Shown one piece after another: positions 20,152 through 29,371 of a DNA stretch of 57,811 nucleotides. Position 1 is the first letter of the stretch; every line of letters begins with the position of its first letter. Below the pieces are notes generated by a model. It was not told where the DNA came from and did not search any database. It saw only the letters and a list, made by a program, of their open reading frames with translations. Where the stretch lies: assembly GCA_014238155.1 (NCBI GenBank), contig JABABQ010000073.1, positions 1 to 57,811 on the forward strand, given 5' to 3'. This DNA comes from Rhizobiaceae bacterium. GTDB lineage: Bacteria; Pseudomonadota; Alphaproteobacteria; Rhizobiales; Rhizobiaceae. Both the position numbers and the translations under genes were made by a program.

Positions 20152-21156
20152 ATGCTGAATTACACCATCAGACGCCTGTTTCTGGCTATACCGACTCTGC
20201 TGTTTATCAGCCTGGTCATATTCTTTCTTGTCAAACTGTCGCCGTCAGATCCGACCGCGAACCTGCCTTTGACGATTCCTCCGGAAGTGCGTGAGAAAAT
20301 CCGCGAATCCCTGGGAGTTAATCAACCGCTTTTCATTCAGTTCGGGCTGTGGCTCAAGCAATTGTTGATTTCTGAGCCGCTTTATTGGTCGAACCAGATT
20401 TTTGGGACCGATTTTGAAATCGGCCAACGCATTATTTCATATCAGACGCGGTCGCCGGTGATGGATATTGTTATCCAGCGTATGCCGCAAACTCTCACTG
20501 TTGTCGGAACTTCCTATCTCGTCGGCATCCTGATTGCCCTGCCGATAGGTATCATTTCGGCTTATCGACAATATTCGTTCTTCGATCAGGCTGGCACATT
20601 TGTATCAATGATCGGGTTTTCCGTTCCGCCATTCTTCAGCGGTGTTCTCGTAATCGTTATTTTCTCAGTGCAACTGGGCTGGCTGCCGTCGATCTACGAT
20701 ACAACCCATGTGGTGACCGACTGGGACAGTTTTGTTGTTCAGTTTAAACAGATGATTATGCCGGTTATGGTGCTGGCATTGCAGACCACGGCACAAATCA
20801 GCCGTTTCCTTCGGGCATCAATGCTCGACAATCTCAACCAGGACTATGTCAGAACCGCTCGGGCCAAAGGCCTCAGCGAGAAGGTGGTTGTTCTGGTTCA
20901 CGTTTTGCGCAATTCACTGATCCCGGTAATCACCGTTATCGCTCTGGGTGTCCCGGCGATTTTCGGCGGTGCAATCATTACCGAACAAGTGTTTAAAGTG
21001 AACGGTCTTGGACAATTGCTGATCATTTCAATTCAGGCTGGCGATGTGCCAACAGTGCAGACATTGACTTTCATGTTTGCCGTGCTGATCGTGCTGTTCA
21101 ATCTGGTTGCCGACGTGCTCTATGGCCTTCTTGACCCGAGGATTCGCTATGACTGA
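20152..21156 (+). CDS. Peptide ABC transporter permease (DppB/OppB type)
   Basis: This 334-residue inner membrane permease begins MLNYTIRRLFLAIPTLLFIS, the standard DppB opening. It has six expected membrane segments and the EAA-type coupling loop with YVRTARAKGLSEKVVVLVHV. It forms the heterodimeric channel with the next gene, whose ATG lies eight bases before this stop codon. An extra hydrophilic loop (residues about 75-110) is common in the family. It is the first gene after the attenuator-like hairpin. Confidence 0.93.
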   Translation: MLNYTIRRLFLAIPTLLFISLVIFFLVKLSPSDPTANLPLTIPPEVREKIRESLGVNQPLFIQFGLWLKQLLISEPLYWSNQIFGTDFEIGQRIISYQTRSPVMDIVIQRMPQTLTVVGTSYLVGILIALPIGIISAYRQYSFFDQAGTFVSMIGFSVPPFFSGVLVIVIFSVQLGWLPSIYDTTHVVTDWDSFVVQFKQMIMPVMVLALQTTAQISRFLRASMLDNLNQDYVRTARAKGLSEKVVVLVHVLRNSLIPVITVIALGVPAIFGGAIITEQVFKVNGLGQLLIISIQAGDVPTVQTLTFMFAVLIVLFNLVADVLYGLLDPRIRYD

Positions 21157-22078
21157 TACAAGCACTCCGCAGGCTCAGGCTATTGACGGTCTAACGCGGC
21201 CAGCACGCACCCAATGGCTCGACATCTGGGACCAGTTCAAAGCCCACAAAGGCGCCATGGTGGGCATGGGTTTCTTCCTGTTTATTGTTGTATTTGTGCT
21301 GCTCGGACCGCTTTTGTGGCATATCGACCCCACTTATATCGACATTCGTGCCCGTAATTCTGGGCCAAGCCTGGCACATCCTTTCGGCACCGACCAATTG
21401 GGACGTGACATGTTTGCTCGCATGATGGCGGGGGGGCAGGTCTCCATGGCGGTTGGCATCACGGCAATGTTGCTGGCGCTGTTTTTCGGAACCTTCATTG
21501 GAGTCGTGGCCGGCTATTTCAGATCCCTCGACGGGCCGCTGATGCGCTTAACAGACCTGTTTCTGGCACTACCGTTGCTCCCGCTGTTGCTGGTCATCAT
21601 CATGCTGTTCCGCGAGAGTTTGAACTCGGTATTTGGTCCCGAGGGTGGGATCTTTATCCTCATGGTGTCGGCAATTGGCATCACCAGCTGGATGCACACC
21701 GCACGAATTGTACGCGGTGATGTTCTGGCATTGAAGGAGCGTGAGTTTGTTCTGGCTGCGCGTTCCATCGGAACGCCGCCTCGCCGCATGATCACGCGTC
21801 ACATATTACCCAATGTGCTGTCACCGATAATGGTGTCAGCCACACTCGGCATTGCCAACGCGATTATTACGGAGAGCGCACTGAGTTTTCTGGGACTGGG
21901 CTTTCCACCCGATTTCCCCACTTGGGGGCGGTTATTGTTTGATTCTGTTGATTACCTTCAGCAATATCCCGAGCGGGTAATCTGGCCAGGTCTGGCAATT
22001 TCACTCACTGTGCTCAGCGTCAACTATATCGGTGATGGCCTGCGTGATGCTCTGGACCCAAGGCTGCGTGCCCGGTAG
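21149..22078 (+). CDS. Peptide ABC transporter permease (DppC/OppC type)
   Basis: This 309-residue permease has an N-terminal cytoplasmic region, a first membrane helix (GAMVGMGFFLFIVVFVLLGP), the typical HPFGTDQLGRDMFARMM block and an EAA loop FVLAARSIGTPPRRMITRHI. It pairs with the preceding DppB-like protein. The reading frame is open from 21107, but the ATG at 21149 gives the family N-terminus and an eight-base overlap with the preceding gene. The transporter is therefore complete: two ATPases, a binding protein and two permeases. Confidence 0.92.
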   Translation: MTDTSTPQAQAIDGLTRPARTQWLDIWDQFKAHKGAMVGMGFFLFIVVFVLLGPLLWHIDPTYIDIRARNSGPSLAHPFGTDQLGRDMFARMMAGGQVSMAVGITAMLLALFFGTFIGVVAGYFRSLDGPLMRLTDLFLALPLLPLLLVIIMLFRESLNSVFGPEGGIFILMVSAIGITSWMHTARIVRGDVLALKEREFVLAARSIGTPPRRMITRHILPNVLSPIMVSATLGIANAIITESALSFLGLGFPPDFPTWGRLLFDSVDYLQQYPERVIWPGLAISLTVLSVNYIGDGLRDALDPRLRAR

Positions 22079-22113
22079 TATATCAACGTTTCAGGCGACC
22101 CCGCGGGGCATCC

Positions 22114-22872
22114 TTGCTCGATATTTTCTCTGATTTAGGCGTCACAACGATTGTCGTCGTCGGCCTGCTGGCAATCCTGACGGCGGCCATTCACGGGGCA
22201 ACCGGTGTTGCCGGTGGTTTTTTGATGACCGCAGCCCTGGCAGTGGTGATTGGCATTAAGCCGGTTGTACCAGTGATGAGCGTGGCACTCCTGATCAGTC
22301 ATTCCTCGCGTATTTTCCTCAATCGGGAAAATTTTAACAAAGACGTCTTTTTGCTGGTTGTGTTGCCCGCGATCCCCTGCATCATGCTGTCGGCCTGGCT
22401 ATATGGAAAAATGAGTTCGACACTAATTGCGGTTCTGCTTGGGACGGTAGTGCTGTTGTCGATTCCCTTGCGGCGCTGGGCCCGTTCGCGGAAGATCAAG
22501 ACCACCCGTTCCACATTAAGAGGAGTAGCGGCAGTCTATGGCGGCATATCCGGGGCCTCAATTGGCGGTGGTATGTTGCTGATACCATTCATGTTGGGTT
22601 TTGGGCTGACCAAGGAGGGGTTTGTGGCAACGCTCGCCGCGATCGCCTTCACCACAAATGTCTCCCGTATTGCCATTTTTGGCTCCACCGCGCTGCTGGA
22701 CACGCAGTTTCTGTTGCTCGGGGTGTTTGTCGGCCTGATGACAATTCCTGGAAATTATCTTGGACGTTCGATCTTGCGCAAACTCACCAATGACCGGCAT
22801 GCGATGATGGTGGATGTGCTCACGCTGGTTGGGGCGTTGAATTTTTTCTGGATGGCCCTGAACCAATCCTAG
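22114..22872 (+). CDS. TSUP-family permease (TauE/SafE)
   Basis: This 252-residue membrane protein of the TauE/SafE (TSUP) family has two repeated hydrophobic halves with HGATGVAGGFLMTA and GISGASIGGGMLLIP motifs. Members export sulfite, sulfoacetate or other organosulfur anions, but many are uncharacterised. The start is a TTG, 35 bases after the permease stop, so it may be cotranscribed with the peptide transporter. It converges with iolB, with 14 bases between stops. There is no direct evidence for its substrate. Confidence 0.86.
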   Translation: MLDIFSDLGVTTIVVVGLLAILTAAIHGATGVAGGFLMTAALAVVIGIKPVVPVMSVALLISHSSRIFLNRENFNKDVFLLVVLPAIPCIMLSAWLYGKMSSTLIAVLLGTVVLLSIPLRRWARSRKIKTTRSTLRGVAAVYGGISGASIGGGMLLIPFMLGFGLTKEGFVATLAAIAFTTNVSRIAIFGSTALLDTQFLLLGVFVGLMTIPGNYLGRSILRKLTNDRHAMMVDVLTLVGALNFFWMALNQS

Positions 22873-22886
22873 AGTATCCGTTATGG

Positions 22887-23720
22887 TCAGGTCTGAGCCG
22901 AGTCCCTTTGCACAATCCATTGATGTTCTGGATGATTTTCAAAGCGCCATTTCCGGATTGGTCCGGCCATGACGTTCAAATAGTACATTTCATAGCCATA
23001 AGGAGCACCACAGGGGTGATGGCCTTTTGGAATCAGAACGACTTCGCCATCTGATACGGCGATGGTTTCATCAAGTGACCTATCATCGGTAAAAACCCGC
23101 TGAAAACCAAATCCCTGAACAGGATTGAGGCGATGATAATAGGTTTCCTCAAGATAGGTCATGCGGGGATAGTCATCTTCGTCATGACGATGTGGTGGGT
23201 AGGAAGACCAGTTGCCCTGAGGTGTGAATACCTCTGTGACCAAGAGGCTGTCTGCAACGTCGAACTCTTCCATTGCAATCGGATGAATATGACGGGTATT
23301 TGCGCCCTGACCACGTATTTCACTGCCAATATCATCGCCCTTGATAAGACGCAGCTTATGTCCGGAATTTCCGGGCGCTGAACATACCGCAATGACACAA
23401 TCGGTATCAGCAACAACCCGCCACTCGCCGTCATTCGGCACGTACAGGCAAGTTGGCTTGGTTTTTTCAAACACATTCATTCGGTCGCCGCAGGTTCCAA
23501 AAGCCTGACCATTGGCAAACAAATCCGCACGCCCTTCCACAATTACCAGAATAACCTCCCGGTCCCCGGTAATTTCTGTCGCAATTTCGCCCGGTGCCAG
23601 CTGATACAGACCAAAGCCGACATAATTCCAGTCCGGTGCAAGATGGCTTTTGGCATTGTCAGGGGTGATGTTGATGATCTGGCCGGACTTTCCCGACGGT
23701 TTTATCAGCAGTTCAGACAT
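22887..23720 (-). CDS. iolB: 5-deoxy-glucuronate isomerase
   Basis: This 277-residue bicupin is IolB, which isomerises 5-deoxy-glucuronate to 2-deoxy-5-keto-gluconate in myo-inositol breakdown. The metal-binding region PPHRHDEDDYPRMTYLEETY (His, His, Glu) and the later HHPCGAPYGYEMYYLNVMAG are diagnostic. It lies 58 bases after iolC on the same strand, so the two consecutive inositol steps are made together. The other inositol genes (iolG, iolE, iolD, iolA) are not in the window and must lie elsewhere. Confidence 0.94.
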   Translation of the reverse strand: MSELLIKPSGKSGQIINITPDNAKSHLAPDWNYVGFGLYQLAPGEIATEITGDREVILVIVEGRADLFANGQAFGTCGDRMNVFEKTKPTCLYVPNDGEWRVVADTDCVIAVCSAPGNSGHKLRLIKGDDIGSEIRGQGANTRHIHPIAMEEFDVADSLLVTEVFTPQGNWSSYPPHRHDEDDYPRMTYLEETYYHRLNPVQGFGFQRVFTDDRSLDETIAVSDGEVVLIPKGHHPCGAPYGYEMYYLNVMAGPIRKWRFENHPEHQWIVQRDSAQT

Positions 23721-23778
23721 GACGACTCTTTTCAGTTAAAATTTTTGCTCGCCGATGGTGTGACGAAATTCAATTGGT

Positions 23779-25341
23779 TCAGTTTTGGCTCTTTGGCGAC
23801 CAGATCGTGCCAAGAATTGCCGGATGTTCATCTCCCGGGCCGCCGGCACAATAGACCCCGCGGCACCAAGGATCCTTCTGCAACAACAATTCACACTGGG
23901 CTGCAACGGCATTGGTGGGAAGCACCCAATAATCCGGCCAGATACCCCCTTCCAGCAGTTCAGGCAATCGACCCGCCTGATTGTTTGAAAGTTCCAACAT
24001 CACTTCCAGCCCCTGTACTCGTGCTGCCCGGCAGGTCTTCAGCAAGTCATCTTTACTGGCACTTCCAACGGGACACACTGCACGGTGGGCAAGTGGCCAT
24101 TCACGAAAGTCGGTGACACCGGGCTTAGTGGTTCGGCCAATCCAGCCATCCCAATCAATCGCCCTGTACATCAGGTCTCTGTGACTGTCCCAGTCGGCAA
24201 TGAAGCCAGCTCCGTTAAAATCAACCTGATCATCTGCATTGCTGTTTCTCAGATCGGCAATTTCCACAGGACCTTGCCGTTTGTCACGGTTGGTTGCCCA
24301 GTGTACATGCTCCAGCAGAACATCTTTTCTCAACGCCTTGTATGCTGATCCATTTTCCAGGAACCATTGCAGTTCATCCCAGCTGGGATATGCCGGTGCA
24401 CAGCCGTGTCTGGACACCGCAAACGCACCACATGCATTGGCCCAGGTTAGAGTTGTTTCCCAAGGCTGATCCGTAAGCCAGCCGCGCAGCAAGCCGGACA
24501 TGAATCCATCACCGGCACCAAGAACGTTGAAAACTTCAATGGGAAATCCAGGTCCCGTAATCCCGTCATCAAGTGAAGCTGGAATTTTATCGGCAAAGGC
24601 CGATGCACCCATTGGCCCTCGCTTGCACACCAACATCGCTTCGCTGCAACCCCGGACCGCTTTCAACGCTGTCAGCGTATCGATTGAGCCACCGGCAATG
24701 TGAAACTCCTCTTCTGTACCAACAATCAGATCGAACAGATGCAGGCTAGACTGTAGTTTGGCAGTGACGGCCTTCGATTCAATGAACCGTTCCTCACCAT
24801 CCCCATGCCCGGCCAGTCCCCACAGATTGGGTCGATAGTCGATATCGAGTGCTGTTCTGGAACCATTTGCGCGCGCCACATTCAACGCCTTCAATACAGC
24901 CGCTTCCGTTTGCGGATGCGATAAATGGGTACCCGTTACCGTGACGCACCCTGATTCTGCGATGAATGCCGGGTCAATATCATCTTCGCAAATCGCCATA
25001 TCGGCGCAATTTTCACGGTAGAAAATCAGGGGAAACTGGCTCTCGTCGCGGATCCCCAGCAGAACAAGCGCGGTAAGTCGGTTCTTATCGGTGACAACGC
25101 CCCTTGTATCAACACCTTCTCGTTGCAACTGCTCCACGATAAAGCGGCCCATATGCTCATCGCCAACTCGAGTGATGAGAGCAGATTTCAGGCCCAATCT
25201 TGCCGTTCCAGCCGCCATATTTGTCGGCGAACCACCAATATATTTGTTGAACGAGACCATGTCCTCCAGACGCCCACCCACCTGTGCGCCATACAGGTCG
25301 ACTGATGAGCGACCAATCGTGATGACGTCGAGTTTGGTCAT
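23779..25341 (-). CDS. iolC: 5-dehydro-2-deoxygluconokinase with a shortened DUF2090-like tail
   Basis: This 520-residue protein is a PfkB-family kinase (residues about 1-335). It has GRSSVDLYG, the Gly-rich YIGGSPTNMAAGTARLG and the catalytic base region FNVLGAGDGFMSGLLRG. It phosphorylates 2-deoxy-5-keto-gluconate. Many proteobacterial IolC proteins continue into a roughly 300-residue DUF2090 aldolase-like domain. Here the tail is only about 180 residues, with IWPDYWVLP and DPWCRGVYCAGG recognisable as its end. The aldolase function may be lost or reduced. It is transcribed with iolB. Confidence 0.9.
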   Translation of the reverse strand: MTKLDVITIGRSSVDLYGAQVGGRLEDMVSFNKYIGGSPTNMAAGTARLGLKSALITRVGDEHMGRFIVEQLQREGVDTRGVVTDKNRLTALVLLGIRDESQFPLIFYRENCADMAICEDDIDPAFIAESGCVTVTGTHLSHPQTEAAVLKALNVARANGSRTALDIDYRPNLWGLAGHGDGEERFIESKAVTAKLQSSLHLFDLIVGTEEEFHIAGGSIDTLTALKAVRGCSEAMLVCKRGPMGASAFADKIPASLDDGITGPGFPIEVFNVLGAGDGFMSGLLRGWLTDQPWETTLTWANACGAFAVSRHGCAPAYPSWDELQWFLENGSAYKALRKDVLLEHVHWATNRDKRQGPVEIADLRNSNADDQVDFNGAGFIADWDSHRDLMYRAIDWDGWIGRTTKPGVTDFREWPLAHRAVCPVGSASKDDLLKTCRAARVQGLEVMLELSNNQAGRLPELLEGGIWPDYWVLPTNAVAAQCELLLQKDPWCRGVYCAGGPGDEHPAILGTIWSPKSQN

Positions 25342-25496
25342 TAAATTCCGCTCCTGGAGGCCGCAGCCAAACTATCAGATCAGCAAGGGTTTGATGGCAC
25401 TAGATACCATGCTCCTGGCATTCAACAATATCTGTGAATTGAATTGATTTCGATTATAGTGGATTGGCAAAAAGTTGAAACAGTTGAGCAAGTCTT

Positions 25497-26825
25497 TTGA
25501 CACCCACATTTCTTCCCCAGGAAACAATTCGCAGAAAGCGTGATGGACTGGCTTTGAGCGAGCAGGAAATTTCGTCCTTTGTGCAGGGAATTGCCGAAAA
25601 CACCATATCAGAGGGTCAGGTAGCTGCCTTTGCCATGGCCGTCTACTTCAACGGAATGAGTCGCGATGAAGCTGTGATCCTGACTTTGGGCATGCGGGAT
25701 TCCGGTACGGTACTGGACTGGAGTGATCTCGATGGGCCTGTATTGGACAAGCATTCGACCGGAGGTGTGGGAGACAATGTCTCGCTGATGCTGGCACCTG
25801 CCGTCGCTGCATGCGGCGGTTATGTACCGATGATTTCCGGCCGCGGGCTTGGCCATACCGGTGGCACGCTCGACAAGCTGGATTCCATTCCCGGCTATAC
25901 GAGCCAGCCGGATATCGATCTATTCCGCAAAGTAACTCGTCTGACAGGGTGTGCGGTGATCGGTCAGACCGGTGATCTGGCACCGGCCGACAAGAGGTTT
26001 TACGGCATTCGTGACGTAACAGCGACCGTCGAAAGTGTTCCGCTAATCACTGCGTCGATTCTCTCCAAAAAGCTAGCTGCTGGCCTCGGCGGACTGGTAC
26101 TGGACGTCAAATGTGGCAACGGGGCCTTTATGGACGACCTGACCAAAGCGCGGGAACTTGCAGAATCTCTTGTCACGGTAGCTAACGGCGCAGGGCTGCC
26201 TACCTCGGCAATATTGACAGACATGAACCAGCCACTGGCAAGTGCAGCTGGTAATGCTGTTGAAATTACCAATTGCATCGACTTCCTGACGGGGCGCCAT
26301 GTGGATTCGCGACTTTGGGATGTCACTGTCGCGCTGGGTGCACAAATGCTGGTGAACGGTGGCCTTGCTTCCGATGCCGCAGATGGACATGTGAAAATGG
26401 AAACCGCCTTTACATCCGGAGCGGCGGCTCAGAAATTTGCACAGATGGTTGCCGAACTGGGAGGGCCAACAGATCTTATCGATCAACCGGAGCGGCATCT
26501 GAAGACAGCCCCCGTTGTTCGCCCTGTAAAGGCTCCATCAGAGGGAATCGTGATCGCGATTAACACCCGAGATGTCGGGGTGGCCGTTGTGTCAATGCGG
26601 GGCGGTCGGGTCACTGCTGCCGATAAAATTGATCCGGTTGTGGGGTTCACCGAACTGGCGATGATCGGAGATTTCCTGGACACCGAGCAACCACTTGGAT
26701 TTGTTCATGCCCGCGACGACAATCAGGCAGATATAGCCGAAGCGGCGCTCATCTCGGCCTATCAAACAGGCAATGCGTCTGAAATCGTTGATAGCGATGT
26801 CATCATTGAGACTATCGGCATATGA
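25497..26825 (+). CDS. deoA: Thymidine phosphorylase
   Basis: This 442-residue pyrimidine nucleoside phosphorylase splits thymidine with phosphate into thymine and deoxyribose 1-phosphate. The family signature [20 protein letters not shown] and the phosphate/substrate region [18 protein letters not shown] are intact, as is the [11 protein letters not shown] block. The start is a TTG; the next residues [16 protein letters not shown] are the normal family opening. It is divergent from iolC and its stop overlaps the ATG of the GIY-YIG-like gene (ATGA), so the two are translationally coupled. Confidence 0.93.
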   Translation: MTPTFLPQETIRRKRDGLALSEQEISSFVQGIAENTISEGQVAAFAMAVYFNGMSRDEAVILTLGMRDSGTVLDWSDLDGPVLDKHSTGGVGDNVSLMLAPAVAACGGYVPMISGRGLGHTGGTLDKLDSIPGYTSQPDIDLFRKVTRLTGCAVIGQTGDLAPADKRFYGIRDVTATVESVPLITASILSKKLAAGLGGLVLDVKCGNGAFMDDLTKARELAESLVTVANGAGLPTSAILTDMNQPLASAAGNAVEITNCIDFLTGRHVDSRLWDVTVALGAQMLVNGGLASDAADGHVKMETAFTSGAAAQKFAQMVAELGGPTDLIDQPERHLKTAPVVRPVKAPSEGIVIAINTRDVGVAVVSMRGGRVTAADKIDPVVGFTELAMIGDFLDTEQPLGFVHARDDNQADIAEAALISAYQTGNASEIVDSDVIIETIGI

Positions 26826-27439
26826 CGGCGCTGAAACTGCCTCGTTACGCTGTTGGCACTTATGCAAAATTTCCCGGTATCAATTACACGCATGAACGGC
26901 CATTCCGAAACTGGAAGGACATGCAACTCACCGCTGCAATCGGTGGTTGGCTGAGCACCAATCCACCGGGCCTGGAACTCGCAACCCTTGCCTACGAAGA
27001 ACTGAGACAACGCGGCGAGGACCTGAATGCCGGGATGAAATTTGCAGCAGCCGGTCTCGAACCTGTGACTTGGCTTTTGCAAGCCGGCCAGCAAGTTCGC
27101 AACATATTTACCCCCGACGTGTTGGAAGCGCAGAAATCCGGACGACTCGGCGCCAATGTCTATGTGGTTTTGCGGCACGGATATACAAGCGACAACGGAA
27201 CCTACGGCGCCTATGTGGGCAGCACCGGCAAATCACCGGGCCAGCGGTGCGCCGAACACCGAAAGGGCATACGGTCGGCCCGTGGCCTGCCCCGCTATGG
27301 TATTGAACCACTGTGGTCGTTGTTTGATTTTATCAACCCGGTACCGAGAGCACGAAATGGCCGAGAAGAATGGGAGACCCGCCTGCATGAAGCACTGGCT
27401 CCGGTTATACCCAAGGTGACCGGCGATGTGGCCTTTTAG
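26822..27439 (+). CDS. GIY-YIG-like domain protein coupled to deoA
   Basis: This 205-residue protein was not recognised as a named family. Residues 112-190 look like a GIY-YIG nuclease core: NVYVV (112-116) for the GIY strand, YVGST (131-135) for YIG, Arg142 and His146 on the following helix (QRCAEHRKG), and a Glu in [10 protein letters not shown] (182-185) where the metal-binding Glu is expected. The N-terminal 110 residues are of unknown type and include a helical [21 protein letters not shown] segment. The ATGA overlap with deoA implies shared expression. Whether it cuts DNA is not shown; a nucleotide-salvage link is only suggested by context. Confidence 0.6.
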   Translation: MTALKLPRYAVGTYAKFPGINYTHERPFRNWKDMQLTAAIGGWLSTNPPGLELATLAYEELRQRGEDLNAGMKFAAAGLEPVTWLLQAGQQVRNIFTPDVLEAQKSGRLGANVYVVLRHGYTSDNGTYGAYVGSTGKSPGQRCAEHRKGIRSARGLPRYGIEPLWSLFDFINPVPRARNGREEWETRLHEALAPVIPKVTGDVAF

Positions 27440-27458
27440 AGTCCATTCCGGCTAAATA

Positions 27459-28499
27459 TCAGCGACTGCCCTTGATCGCCTCCAGCACTTTAAAGCCTTT
27501 GGCCTGATCCTTGCGTTCGACCGTTTTGAACAACGCTTCCAGCTTTTTTTCGTATGGAAGATTGGTGTTGGCGACCATCAGCAAACGCCCGCCAGACGGT
27601 AGCGATCGGGCTGCGGCTTCGATGAAGCGGTTGCCCAGTTCAGGAACCGCGGCGCGCCCTGAATGAAATGGCGGATTCATAATCACCCAGTTGAATGGGC
27701 CTCGAGGCGCTTCACTTGTCAGGTCACACCAATGATAATTGATCGCTGGGGTCGCAGTTGCCGCCACGGCCGGTGCGGTGGCAACATTATGTTCTGCCGC
27801 TTTAACCGACATCCAGTCAGCCTCATAAAGGTCAAGTTGTTCAATTCGCGGGCATTGCTTTGCAAGTCGATAGGACAGATACCCCCAACCGGCACCGAAA
27901 TCCGCGACCCGGCCAAAAATTCGATTGTCAAATTGTTCTGCAAGAACCTGCGACCCTGTATCCGGTCCGTTTGCGGAAAACATGCCCGCGGAAATTCTAA
28001 AATCTTCCCGCTCAAAACTCGAATCGGGCTTTTGTAAAACGTCCTGCTTCCAGGGGTCCCCGTGTTTACAAAGCCAGAAGACAACTGCGTGATGTTTTGA
28101 CAGGCTGCCCGCAATTTCGGTGAGCTTTCCAGCCCATTTTCTGATCGGCTGAACTCCGGCGGTCTTGTCTCCAGCAAAAACCAAAATCCCGCCGGGTTTC
28201 AGACCATTCCATCCACGCAGCATATTGCGTTCATTTACTGCACGCGAGCGATGAGCAAGCACCAGGCAGCCATCGAGATTGAGCAGTTCCTCCAATGTCG
28301 GATGAACCGAATATCCTTGCGCCTCAAGCTCTAGAAAGGTGGGGCGCAATCCCTGCTCGCAAGTCAGAATTTGCGCAGGTATGGATTCCGGCAATGGCAA
28401 TATGTCAGCGTTCAGGACGCACCAATTCTCCCCAGTGGTGGGAAGTTGAAGAGCTTCGTTTTGGAACGGCAACATCAATGTATTACGAAAATCGGCCAT
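27459..28499 (-). CDS. rsmC: RsmC-like class I SAM-dependent rRNA (guanine-N2) methyltransferase
   Basis: This 346-residue protein has two methyltransferase-like halves, as in RsmC. The N-terminal half is degenerate. The C-terminal half has the SAM motif VADFGAGWGYLS and the N2-guanine catalytic motif NPPFHSGRA, then LLMVANTNLPYEK typical of RsmC/RlmG. RsmC methylates G1207 of 16S rRNA in E. coli; the precise target here is inferred from family. It is convergent with the deoA pair, with 19 bases between stops. Assignment to RsmC over RlmG is moderately certain. Confidence 0.82.
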   Translation of the reverse strand: MADFRNTLMLPFQNEALQLPTTGENWCVLNADILPLPESIPAQILTCEQGLRPTFLELEAQGYSVHPTLEELLNLDGCLVLAHRSRAVNERNMLRGWNGLKPGGILVFAGDKTAGVQPIRKWAGKLTEIAGSLSKHHAVVFWLCKHGDPWKQDVLQKPDSSFEREDFRISAGMFSANGPDTGSQVLAEQFDNRIFGRVADFGAGWGYLSYRLAKQCPRIEQLDLYEADWMSVKAAEHNVATAPAVAATATPAINYHWCDLTSEAPRGPFNWVIMNPPFHSGRAAVPELGNRFIEAAARSLPSGGRLLMVANTNLPYEKKLEALFKTVERKDQAKGFKVLEAIKGSR

Positions 28500-28568
28500 G
28501 CCTCAGCCAAGCCACAGATCGGCGTCGGATTCAATCATCAATTTATGACGTTACAGCGATGGCACACG

Positions 28569-29237
28569 CTAACCTTCATCATCATCCGTGATCACCAAGT
28601 TTACACGTGCTATTCCCAAATAACCGTCACGCAGCAACAAGGCATTAAATTCATCCAGTTCATCCTGGGCATATGACAAATCTATTCTTGTTAAAGCAAT
28701 CTGGTCGTCCAGCGATTCTATTGCGGTTTCAGCCGATTGCTTGTCTATTTTACCCTTGGAATGCTTACTTTCCAAATCATAAATTTTACTCTCATCGTCA
28801 GAGATTTTTTGACTTAGGTGGTCTCGTTTTCGCTCCAGCCGGTATTTTTTAAGGCCCACCCGATAGACACGCATAAAGGCAATATGTCTGTTTCCCTCGC
28901 AAATACCGTGATAGGTCCGCCCATAACGTCCTTCTTCATAAGCATTGCTCAGTCGGCAATAGCGCCGTGCTCCTTCTTTGTGACCGGCCAACCACTGCTC
29001 CCGGTTGGGAACGACACGGGCTTTCTTGCAAGCCTTCATATGTTTTTCAAATCTGCTGTGTGGCCGGCCGTGAACACCATCATTAACCCCCAACGAATGC
29101 CAGTCGGCGGTCCTGCATTGCTTTTTGGTCAGTGTCGCGCATGAGTTGAGCGCAATAATTGCTAGAATCAAGGCTGGGAAAATGCAGCAAAACCATTTCA
29201 ATTGTGGTGCAAATTTGGGCTGAGACGGTGGACGCAT
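28569..29237 (-). CDS. DUF2799-like lipoprotein
   Basis: This 222-residue protein has a hydrophobic N-terminus ending in a lipobox-like LNSC. It then shows the DUF2799 pattern: CRTADWHSLGVNDGVHG, a Cys-containing HMKACKKA, a GHKEGARRYCR segment and YEEGRYGRTYHGICEG. The C-terminal half is charged and helical, probably coiled coil. Function is unknown for the family; it would be anchored in the envelope. A strong GGAGG ribosome site precedes the ATG at 29237. A terminator for pnp lies between it and pnp, so it has its own promoter. Confidence 0.75.
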   Translation of the reverse strand: MRPPSQPKFAPQLKWFCCIFPALILAIIALNSCATLTKKQCRTADWHSLGVNDGVHGRPHSRFEKHMKACKKARVVPNREQWLAGHKEGARRYCRLSNAYEEGRYGRTYHGICEGNRHIAFMRVYRVGLKKYRLERKRDHLSQKISDDESKIYDLESKHSKGKIDKQSAETAIESLDDQIALTRIDLSYAQDELDEFNALLLRDGYLGIARVNLVITDDDEG

Positions 29238-29310
29238 ATGACCTCCTCATGGTCGATACGAGGCCCAACCCACGTTCAGGCTAAATCAAAAAGGCAAAGT
29301 AAGACAACAA

Positions 29311-29344
29311 AAAAAGGGCGTTGCGGTTCCCGCAGCGCCCTTTT
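29311..29344 (-). terminator. Rho-independent terminator of pnp
   Basis: A strong GC-rich stem (GGGCGTTGCGG with CCGCAGCGCCC, 29316-29340, one G-T pair) is flanked by A and T runs. Read on the minus strand it ends in a run of Ts and lies 28 bases after the pnp stop. Confidence 0.88.
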
Positions 29345-29371
29345 GGATTGTTGAAACAGCGACGACGCTGA

